DNA of 25,719 nucleotides from JBGTBD01 sp041749475 (GTDB lineage: Bacteria; Pseudomonadota; Alphaproteobacteria; Rickettsiales; UBA998). Positions 1 to 7,900 of this stretch are shown piece by piece; the first letter of the stretch is position 1, and each line of letters begins with the position of its first letter. The stretch is taken from contig JBGTBD010000012.1 of the NCBI GenBank assembly GCA_041749475.1, positions 1 through 25,719 of the forward strand, given 5' to 3'. Below the pieces are notes generated by a model. That model saw only the letters and a list, made by a program, of their open reading frames with translations. It was not told the origin of the DNA and did no database searches. The position numbers were made by a program, and so were the translations under genes.

Positions 1-21
1 GTGAATTAATGGAGAATACAC

Positions 22-3000
22 GTGGTCGCTCAGCGCAAACTTGATGATACCGAAGAAAAAAATACCAAAGACAAACTAAAATCCGACGCCATCGGTCTCA
101 CCGGTGCCTTCCTGGACGAAGCCGCCAATTCCAATGACGCCGATCCGACAGTGGTGACGATGCTCCAGAGGGCGCGCGACGCGATATGGAAAGGCGAAGG
201 CAGTGTCGAACAGGTTGCGTCACAGATCATGTCCTTATTCAAGCCGCATAAGGATACTCCTGAGGAACAGACTCTCAATCAACGCAATCAGTTCATGCGC
301 GGGTTTACCCGCATGGGCCAGCTCTATGATCTTTCCACGTTGCACACGCGGGAGCGCGCGATTGAGGAATCCCGCCAGAACGTCATCAATAAAAAGGCTG
401 AACCGCTTTCTGGTGGTGTACGTGATATGCTGGGCTCAGTAGAGGATTATAAAACGGCGGTCCGTTACCTGAATCGCCCGGTGTTAGAGGTGGTGATGAC
501 GGCGCACCCCACTAACGTCAATGCCAAGGAGAATATCGACAATCTCCGGCGGCTCGGTAACGCGCTGCACGCCGATTTCATGAAGGATCATAACGAACGT
601 AGCCTCTCGACCGCATCCCGGACGGCGATGCACGCATACGCCAATGACAATCGCCTCATTCCCGAAAAGAACGGTCTTCCCGGCAGTATCTCGGTAAGCG
701 ATGAGATCGATCAGGTCATCTATTACCTCGGCAACATCTATAAGAATCTCCCCGCCGTCTATGCCTCGTTCGAGGAACCGTTGCAGGAAAAAGCAACGAA
801 ATCCGGACAAGAATATAACCCGCAGGATATCTTCCTCAATATGCGCTACAGCTCCTGGGGCTCCTCCGGCGATAAGGACGGCAACAGCAAGGTAACTGCG
901 GAGACCACGCTGGAGGCCATCATCAAGCATAAACTTGCGGTGGTGAAATTATATAGCGAAGATTTACGTGGAATGGTCGCTCAAGAACAGGCCGGACATA
1001 AGAACATACTTCAAAACACCCCTGAACTAAAAAAATGGCGTGTTAAATTGAATCACGCAGAACAGAATCTGACGCGCTTACTTCAGGTTCTCAACGAGAA
1101 AAAATCCCCCGACGGCTTCCTCCCACCTGAGGAGTTCAACACAATTAGCGGACAGCTGTCCGAAATCGGCCTGAACCGCGAAACGCATAACGACTTCGTG
1201 AACGACTTGAACACAGCTTATCACGCGGTGAAAGCCAAGGGCGGACTGGATAAGCCAGTACTTGACCTCTGGCGAAAAGCAAGGACGTTCGACTTCAACT
1301 TCGCCCGCATCGAATACCGCGAGACGGCGGAGGAATACGAGCGCGTCATCGCCCACCTCCTGCCGGAAGAATATGGCACGCTGTGCGACCAGGCGAAAGC
1401 GGCGAAAGAAGCGGGTGACGACGAGCAAGTGAAAGCCTTGGAAGCACAAAAATGTGCCGTACTGAGCGAGAAAATCCAGCAGGACGGATTCGTGGAATCC
1501 ATGCAGCCGGCCTTAAAGGATATGATGGAACAGGGCAAAGGCAAACCATACAGTAAGGAAGACGCCACCCCCATCGGCTACCACACATTAAAGCGCATGG
1601 AACTCGCCCGTGATTTCCCCGAGATGATCACTGCCAACGTCCTCGCCGAATGCCAGAATGCGAGCAACATCCTTGAAGCGGTACTCCTGCAAAAACTGAG
1701 CACAAAAGGAGACAGCCGCGCAGTGATGGGCGTGGTTCCCTTGTTCGAGGAACCGGACACCATGAAGCGCGTGGATAGCATCCTGCAAAATGCCTATAAC
1801 AACACTGCCTATATGGATCATCTCAATCTGGTTGCCGGTCACATGAAGTCTCTCGGCCTCTCGCAAGGCGAGCAGACGCAGCAGGTGCAGATCGCCCATA
1901 GCGACAACACCCGCCGCTCCGGCCTTCCTGCCGCCCGCGCGTTCATCTACGACGCGCATGAGAAAATCCGTGCACTCAACGATCAATATGGCATCAAGAC
2001 GCAATTCTTCGAGGGCGGCAGTAATTCCGACCCTTTCCGTGGGGGCGTGCGTTCCATCTCTGCGGCGACCAATATGTACAAGCTGCACGACTTCATGAAA
2101 TTCACCTTTCAGGGTGGCGATAATCTGGGCTATTTCAACTATCCCGGTTCCATCACACGCCTCTACGCCCGCAACCTGAGCCACGCCGCGAAATATCTCG
2201 CCATGCAGGAGCTGGGAACCCCCACCAACCACGTCGAGCGTACCCATTGCGGCGCCGACGCCATCAAGGATAACCCCCGCATTAACCAGATAGCGCTGCG
2301 CGTCCTCAAATCGACGCTCGATGATTACAAGGAAAACGTCTTCCGCGAGGATAAGATGGGCTTCTTCCTCTGGATCACGCGGGATGATTATGGCAATACC
2401 AGCTCCCGTGCCGGGTCGCGTAAGCCAATGGACATCACCAAGGAGACCATCGACCCGGATGAGGGGATGCGGACCATCACCTTCAGCGAATCCTTCCAGC
2501 ATGCCGGGATCGTCCCCACATGGATAGGCGCCCATACCATCGAACAATCATTGCGTGCCGAACTGGATAAACTGGAGCCGACCAAAAGCGGGGCAAGATC
2601 CCGCCTTGGCAAGGTGATCGAGCTTGGAGGCGTGGACGTGCTCATCCCGTCAGACCCCTCCGTGCCGCTCGACCCTATGATCTATCGGCAACTATACAGA
2701 CTCTCTTCCGTATTCTGCGACGTGATCGATCGTATGGCCTTCGGTCTGGCGATGACAGATCTGGATCACATCACCGACTATTATCCCGCGCTGGCGAAGG
2801 ATGACTTTCTCCAGAAGCGCCTGAAACCCGAATTCCGCGAAGCGGTGAATCTGGTCACGGCGGCCTTGCCCAATAATTCAGTATTATTCTCGCTGAACAA
2901 GGACAAGGAGCAGCTGAACGAGGACAAAAACCCGAAAACGCAGGCAGTGGATACGATGGCCACCATCGCCGCCCGCTCCCGTCCCCTGACGCTGGAGGAA

Positions 3001-3444
3001 CTGAAATACCGTACCCAACCCGGCCTGCCGATGGAAAAACGCACCCAGATGTGGCAACAGCAGCAGAAAGTCATCTTCTCCCCGGACACATCCTACACCC
3101 GCTTGAGCCAGACGGTGCGCGAGCAACTGCCGCATCTGTCGGAGACGATGAACGATAAACGCAATTTCATGCGTCTTGCTCAGATGCTCAAACGTAATTG
3201 GCGTGAGGATTGGGATGCAGAGGGTAAGCCGACTGATACCGCAAAACAGGAACCTACTAAGCTCAGCCACTTGCACCAATGGGCGATGTCGCTCGGCCAT
3301 GCGGTGATCGACTGCGTAACTCACGGCAGGATGATGCTGGCGGATGACCCGATGGCGATGCGCATGTTCTTCCCCAACTATTACGAAACGATGATAAAGA
3401 ACATGAACGGGTTCGGAAAGCAGCCGACAACGCGCGCGTTATAA
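22..3444 (+). CDS. Divergent, oversized phosphoenolpyruvate carboxylase-like protein
   Basis: This 1140-residue protein belongs to the PEP carboxylase superfamily, whose usual bacterial members are about 880-970 residues and add bicarbonate to PEP to make oxaloacetate. Seen in the sequence: TAHPT with the catalytic-type His at 162, R429 and R433 in FARIEYRE, VVPLFEE with the metal-ligand-type Glu at 576, HSDN with Asp 628, SRAGSRKP, and PTWIG near 832. It differs at key places. The family FHGRGG-x-x-GRGG loop reads FEGGSNSDPFRGG (663-675), and the WTQxR motif reads FQHAG (825-829). The C-terminus also lacks the usual RNTG ending. The start is GTG at 22, preceded by GGAGA with six bases of spacing. 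Membership of the superfamily is fairly certain. Whether it carboxylates PEP, has another activity, or is a pseudoenzyme cannot be told here, so I give no gene symbol. A tRNA gene lies just downstream. Confidence 0.8.
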   Translation: MVAQRKLDDTEEKNTKDKLKSDAIGLTGAFLDEAANSNDADPTVVTMLQRARDAIWKGEGSVEQVASQIMSLFKPHKDTPEEQTLNQRNQFMRGFTRMGQLYDLSTLHTRERAIEESRQNVINKKAEPLSGGVRDMLGSVEDYKTAVRYLNRPVLEVVMTAHPTNVNAKENIDNLRRLGNALHADFMKDHNERSLSTASRTAMHAYANDNRLIPEKNGLPGSISVSDEIDQVIYYLGNIYKNLPAVYASFEEPLQEKATKSGQEYNPQDIFLNMRYSSWGSSGDKDGNSKVTAETTLEAIIKHKLAVVKLYSEDLRGMVAQEQAGHKNILQNTPELKKWRVKLNHAEQNLTRLLQVLNEKKSPDGFLPPEEFNTISGQLSEIGLNRETHNDFVNDLNTAYHAVKAKGGLDKPVLDLWRKARTFDFNFARIEYRETAEEYERVIAHLLPEEYGTLCDQAKAAKEAGDDEQVKALEAQKCAVLSEKIQQDGFVESMQPALKDMMEQGKGKPYSKEDATPIGYHTLKRMELARDFPEMITANVLAECQNASNILEAVLLQKLSTKGDSRAVMGVVPLFEEPDTMKRVDSILQNAYNNTAYMDHLNLVAGHMKSLGLSQGEQTQQVQIAHSDNTRRSGLPAARAFIYDAHEKIRALNDQYGIKTQFFEGGSNSDPFRGGVRSISAATNMYKLHDFMKFTFQGGDNLGYFNYPGSITRLYARNLSHAAKYLAMQELGTPTNHVERTHCGADAIKDNPRINQIALRVLKSTLDDYKENVFREDKMGFFLWITRDDYGNTSSRAGSRKPMDITKETIDPDEGMRTITFSESFQHAGIVPTWIGAHTIEQSLRAELDKLEPTKSGARSRLGKVIELGGVDVLIPSDPSVPLDPMIYRQLYRLSSVFCDVIDRMAFGLAMTDLDHITDYYPALAKDDFLQKRLKPEFREAVNLVTAALPNNSVLFSLNKDKEQLNEDKNPKTQAVDTMATIAARSRPLTLEELKYRTQPGLPMEKRTQMWQQQQKVIFSPDTSYTRLSQTVREQLPHLSETMNDKRNFMRLAQMLKRNWREDWDAEGKPTDTAKQEPTKLSHLHQWAMSLGHAVIDCVTHGRMMLADDPMAMRMFFPNYYETMIKNMNGFGKQPTTRAL

Positions 3445-3473
3445 CGTAAAAAGCCGGAGGAATCACTTTTCTC

Positions 3474-3504
3474 TTGACTGATATGCAGTTATCTTTAGTT
3501 ATCT
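3474..3504 (+). promoter_or_regulatory. Likely promoter of the tRNA-Ala gene
   Basis: TTGACT at 3474-3479 matches five of six bases of a sigma-70 -35 box. Candidate -10 boxes are TAGTTA (3496-3501, spacing 16) and TTATCT (3499-3504, spacing 19). Transcription would start about 15-20 bases before the mature tRNA end. The region follows the end of the PEPC-like gene, so the tRNA need not rely on read-through. The -10 choice is uncertain. Confidence 0.45.
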
Positions 3505-3525
3505 AGGCATTCGCAGTGCCGAAGT

Positions 3526-3601
3526 GGGGGCGTAGCTCAGTTGGTAGAGCACCTGATTTGCATTCAGGGGGTCGCGGGTTCAACTCCTGTCGCCTCCACC
3601 A
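3526..3601 (+). tRNA. tRNA-Ala (anticodon UGC)
   Basis: The 76 bases fold into a full cloverleaf. The acceptor stem GGGGGCG pairs with CGCCTCC and contains G3:U70, the known alanine identity element. The D arm is GCTC-AGTTGGTA-GAGC, the anticodon stem is CCTGA/TCAGG, and the anticodon loop TTTGCAT gives TGC. The T arm is GCGGG-TTCAACT-CCTGT. The CCA end is encoded in the DNA. This tRNA reads GCN alanine codons. It stands alone and not in a visible rRNA spacer, since no rRNA is present in the window. Confidence 0.97.
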
Positions 3602-3650
3602 CTTTCCGGATAATTCCTGAATTCCAGTTGCCGATGCAAGTATGGTTATC

Positions 3651-3674
3651 ATTTCAGAAATGCATCTCAGAGAT
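3651..3674. repeat. Tandem pair of near-palindromic 11-mers
   Basis: ATTTCAGAAAT (3651-3661) and ATCTCAGAGAT (3664-3674) are two similar odd-length palindromes fitting ATYTCAGARAT, two bases apart. They lie in the 186-base gap between the tRNA and the 3' end of the DUF1428 gene. Apart from them I see no gene or convincing terminator in that gap. Purpose is unknown and chance is possible. Confidence 0.35.
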
Positions 3675-3787
3675 AGTCATTCCCAAAAACTGATATGGGT
3701 CATAAGTGCTTTGGTGTGCTGTCGCCGAAGCTGAGGGCCTTGTGCATTCCTAGGCACTACCCGGGAGCGGTGCGCCGCCGATCAGCA

Positions 3788-4147
3788 TCAGAAGGCGACG
3801 ATGGCCTTGAACCCGCCATACGCCATGCGTTTCATGTCGAAGGGCATATCCTTCTCGCTGCACATGTTGGCGACGCGGGGGTCACTCATCACCTTGGCAT
3901 TGATTTTGTCGCGGTCTTTGCGGGATTTATAGGTGATGAACGCGAAGACCACCGTTTCCCCTTCTTTGGCTTTTGCCAACTTGGGGAAGGGAACAAGCCC
4001 TTTGGCTTCGCCGTCTTCCAGGACGCACTCATGGTAAGATAATGCACCATGCTCCATCCATACCTTACCCGCTTTTTGCGCTAAGGTGCGATAGGCGCCA
4101 ATCTTTTCCTCAGGAACGACGAGGACGAATCCGTCAACATAACTCAT
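3788..4147 (-). CDS. DUF1428 family protein (YbaA-like)
   Basis: A 119-residue protein of full family length. It shows the family features MSYVDGFVL at the start, VVFAFITYKSRKDRD in the middle (about 67-81) and MPFDMKRMAYGGF near the end, closely resembling E. coli YbaA. The family has a ferredoxin-like, dimeric alpha-beta barrel type fold and its biochemical role is not established. The start ATG at 4147 follows AGGAG with good spacing. It lies 57 bases downstream of the SRPBCC gene on the same strand, so the two are probably co-transcribed. No signal peptide or membrane segment is visible, so it is expected in the cytoplasm. Family assignment is firm and function is unknown. Confidence 0.9.
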   Translation of the reverse strand: MSYVDGFVLVVPEEKIGAYRTLAQKAGKVWMEHGALSYHECVLEDGEAKGLVPFPKLAKAKEGETVVFAFITYKSRKDRDKINAKVMSDPRVANMCSEKDMPFDMKRMAYGGFKAIVAF

Positions 4148-4204
4148 GCTATTCTCCTATGATAAAATGATGCCTCGCACCATGCATGAAAGCAGATAAA
4201 AAAT

Positions 4205-4735
4205 CTATGCTTTGGCCTCTGCCACAGCCTTCATGTTCGCCAGTCCTTCCTCAAACTGCTTCCCAACCATCTTCTCGCAATTCATCACCAGATTGACGGC
4301 CTTGCCGATGAAGGTGTTCTTGCCGTACATGCTCCACGTCACCAGCGTCGCATTGTCAGTCTGGGGGGTAAAAGTATATTCCGCCGTATTGGTGGCCTTG
4401 AACGGCTTGAGGAAGGCAAGCGTGATGCGGATGAGCTCATAGGGCTTGCTTTCCACGATGGTCATCGTACCTTCGCCCACTTTGTTGTTTCCCGCCCATG
4501 TGAACATCGCCCCCTCACCGGAAGTGGGCCCCTCAAAGCGGTTGCGCGCGGTGAGGTCCAGTTTCGCCCAGGGCGACCAGTGCGCCCATTGCCGGAAATC
4601 GTTGATCTCAGCGAAGATGACGGGCGGCGGAGCTTTCATCACCGCGGAGCGTGTGATACGGAACTCCTCGGGCTGCTTCATGATATAAAACGCAAGTCCC
4701 GCGAATACGAGTGCAAGGATGATAAAACTGCCCAT
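4205..4735 (-). CDS. Membrane-anchored SRPBCC (START/polyketide-cyclase-like) protein
   Basis: The 176-residue product begins with one hydrophobic segment (about residues 3-18, IILALVFAGLAFYIM). A SRPBCC ligand-binding fold follows: a first strand at EFRITRSAVMKAPPPVIFAEI, an FRQWAHWSPWAKLD loop typical of the polyketide cyclase/dehydrase subgroup, and a C-terminal helix around NLVMNCEKMVGKQFEEGLANMK. Such proteins bind hydrophobic ligands, and which ligand cannot be read from the sequence. The N-terminal anchor suggests attachment to the inner membrane, and the orientation is inferred only. The ATG at 4735 follows a strong AGGAGG about five bases upstream. It is the first gene of a two-gene unit with the DUF1428 gene and is divergent from the macroglobulin gene. 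The 185-base divergent gap (4736-4920) shows no clear promoter boxes. Confidence 0.85.
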   Translation of the reverse strand: MGSFIILALVFAGLAFYIMKQPEEFRITRSAVMKAPPPVIFAEINDFRQWAHWSPWAKLDLTARNRFEGPTSGEGAMFTWAGNNKVGEGTMTIVESKPYELIRITLAFLKPFKATNTAEYTFTPQTDNATLVTWSMYGKNTFIGKAVNLVMNCEKMVGKQFEEGLANMKAVAEAKA

Positions 4736-4920
4736 ATAAACCTCCTGATAATGAATGACTCAGGAACTGTGCCAGAAAGAAGGGGATACGGTCAAGCACC
4801 CGGTTCCTTCTAATCAGTCAGGGAAAAGAAACAATATAGTGAGCGGTGGTGGGGAATTGTCTTCCCTTGTCAGTTGCTATGCAAACCGCTAAGAGTGGTG
4901 GCAGGTTTCGGGGGGATGAT

Positions 4921-7900
4921 ATGCGCGGTAAAGTAATCTCGGTAGTAGGGGTGATGAGTGTTGCCGTGCTGTGTTTTCACTCACCCGCATCCGCCGCATT
5001 GGACAGCGTAACCCAAAAAACATCCGGCCCGCTTTCCATCACGCGCATGACCCCGTCGGACGAGAACGTCCCCGTCGGCCGCCAGATCGTCCTGCAGTTC
5101 AATCACCCCGTCGTCCCCTTGGGCCGCATGGAGCGTGACGAGAAAGAACTCCCCATCACCATCACCCCGAAGCTGGACTGCCAATGGCGCTGGCTGAATA
5201 CCTCCGCGCTCGCGTGCAATCTCGACGAGAAAAATCAATTCCTCCCCGCGACGACATATCAGGTCACCGTGAAACCGGGTATTCTGGACGAGCAGGGGAA
5301 TACGCTTTCCGAGGCCGCAACATTCTCCTTCACCACCATCCGCCCCGCTGTCAGCTACAGTCGGGTAGAACGCTGGATCAAACCCGGAATGCCGCTCTAT
5401 CATGTGCGTTTCAACCAGAACGTCACTCTCGCCACATTGAAGAAACATATTTATTTTGAACTGTCCGATCCGCTGCCGCGTCGCGTCTCCGCAGTCATCC
5501 GGCCCTACGGAAACACTATGCCCGCCGCATCGCTTAAACATGCAGCACAACAGGAATGGCTGATCCGTCCGAAACGGAAGTTACCGCTTTCCACGTCTGT
5601 CTCCTTGGTGGCGGATAGCGGCATCGCCTCCGGCATCGGGCATGAAAAAAGCGATAAGCGGCGTGTGGTCGCGGTCTTCCCCACCTTCCCGGAACTCACC
5701 TTCCTCGGCGTCCGCTGTTACCATATTGACCGTGACGACCAGATAGAATTACTGACGCCCCAAGACTCCCGGCGTCTGGAATGCAACCCAATGAAGCCGA
5801 TCGCCCTCAGCTTCAGCCGTCCCATCCATAAAAACGAGGCCAAACGCGAATTGGCCATCACCCCTAAACTGGGTAATCTATGGAATCCCCCTGCGGCGGA
5901 TGATGAGGAGTTAGAGGAAGAGGAATCCTACTACAACCCGCTGGAGACCAACTACCAGGTCGGCCAGACCTACGACATCTGGCTTCCTTACGGCCTGAAG
6001 TCCGAGCAGGAATACCGCGTGAAAACAGGAAAGGGGGGACACGGCTTCTTCACCTCCGCTTGGTATTCGCTCAAGCGTATGGTCGGTCTTTCCGCGCCGC
6101 GTACTTCATTGGAGGACGCTTTCGGCGAATCCTTGGTGACTCCCATCGACATGACCTTCGTCACCTCCCGCCGCAAACCGAACTTTGTCCTGCCGAATAA
6201 TCATTCCTTGCTGGAGAAGGGTGTGGACAGCGAAATCCCGCTCTACGTCAACAACCTGAATACCTACAGTCTAGACTACCGCTCCGTTACTCCGCAAGGT
6301 GGTGTAAAATCCAATGCACGTGAAGTCGTCATTGTCCCGGAAGTCGATAATATCCAGTTTGCCATGCCGATGCCGGTGCGGAAAATACTAGGCGGCAGTG
6401 GTGCGCTCTATGGCTCCGTCAGCACCTATCCGGAAGTTGCCAAATACCCTGCCGAGCATCAACTCTTCGCGCAGGTCACGCCCTATCAGGTACAGATGAA
6501 ACTAGGCCATTACCGCTCCTTGCTATGGGTCGTCGATATGGCCACGGGCAATACCGTCCCCGACGCCCGTGTCCGCATCTATAAACGCTCGCTGATGGAT
6601 TTGGGCGAACCCGGCACCGTGCTGGCAACCGCCGTGACGGACAAGGACGGCGTTGCCATCCTACCCGGAACCGAAACGCTCGACCCCATGCTCGATCTGA
6701 TGAACGTATGGAGGGATTCCGAAGAACGCCTCATCGCCCGCGTTGATAAGGGTGAGGACATGGCACTGCTGCCCCTTTCCTCCCCCTACAGCCTCAGCAC
6801 CTACCAGTCCGGCACAGGCGTCAGCGAGGATAATTTCGAGAAGAACGGCCATATCCGCGCATGGGGCACGACCGCGCAAGGCGTCTACCGCGCGGGCAGC
6901 ACCATCCAGTATAAATTCTATGTCCGCAAAGACGACAACCGCACACTTTCTCCCGCCCCGAAGGGTAATTACACGCTCGACATCATCAACCCCAAGGGCG
7001 AAGTGGTGGAGACGGTGAAGGATGTCCGCCTCAGCGAATTCGGTGCGTACCAAGGCGAATATGAAGTTCCCGAATCGGCCCTGATGGGCTGGTATCAATT
7101 CCGCCTGACCTCCGACTTCGCTCCCCGCAAGCGCTACCACTATAACCCGAACGGGGATTATGACGCTGAGGTCGATAATAAATTCACCTGGTTCCCGCTG
7201 AAAGTCCTCGTCAGCGATTTCACCCCGTCACCCTTCCGCGTGAAGACTGAACTGAACGGGGATCGTTTCCTGAGTGGTGACAACGTCGCCGTCCAATCCA
7301 ATGCGTCCCTCCATTCCGGCGGCGCGTATCCGGACGCAAAATCTCGCATCACCGCCACCATCACTGCGCAATCATTCGCCCCCAAGAACCAAGCCGCGCA
7401 AGGCTTCCAGTTCGACTCGTCCTACGATGTTAGCGACCAGACCGTCTTCTCCCATGAAGGCAAGCTCGATGGCAAAGGTGAATCCACATCCGACTTCGCG
7501 GTCGATGGCGGTTCGGTAATCTACGGAAAACTGACGGTGGAAACGGCAGTACAGGATGATCGCGGCAAGAACGTCGCCAGCTCCGCCAGCGCCGATTATG
7601 CAGGCGTAGACCGCTTCGTCGGCGTCAAAACGAAAGATTGGATGTTCGAGACCGGCAAGGACGCTGTCGTGCAATATATCGTCACCGACGCTGCCGGGAA
7701 CCCGGCCGAAGGCACGGAAGTAGAACTCCTGATCCAGCGCCAAAAAGTCACCGTCTCTCGCGTCAAAGGCGCCGGTAACGCGTATGAATCGCGGTATGAC
7801 ACGTCGTGGGTGACCGTCCACACCTGCCACGGAACGTCTGGCAAAGAAGCAGGCGAATGCCACTTCACGCCGGAAAAAGCAGGCTACTACCAAGCCGTCG

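Noticed and set aside
1588..2547. Long open frame (319 codons) on the minus strand inside the PEPC-like gene
   Set aside because: It is fully antisense to a gene with clear family motifs. Its product has no recognisable domain and shows the repetitive Gly/Val/His-rich look of a codon-bias shadow.
3526..3787. tRNA 3' end as an integration site
   Set aside because: I found no repeat of the tRNA 3' end in the window and no integrase or phage gene nearby.
3695..4042. Plus-strand open frame of 115 codons over the DUF1428 gene
   Set aside because: It is opposite to a well-supported DUF1428 gene with a good start site. The predicted protein has no family features.
4736..4920. Divergent promoter pair between the SRPBCC and macroglobulin genes
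   Set aside because: Promoters must exist here, but the candidate boxes (for example TATAGT at 4835) lack a matching -35 at proper spacing, so I did not call them.
4963..4980. Lipobox in the macroglobulin signal peptide (Cys 18)
   Set aside because: The residues before the Cys are A-V-L, which do not fit the lipobox [LV]-[AST]-[GAS]-C. A good SPase I site follows at residue 25.
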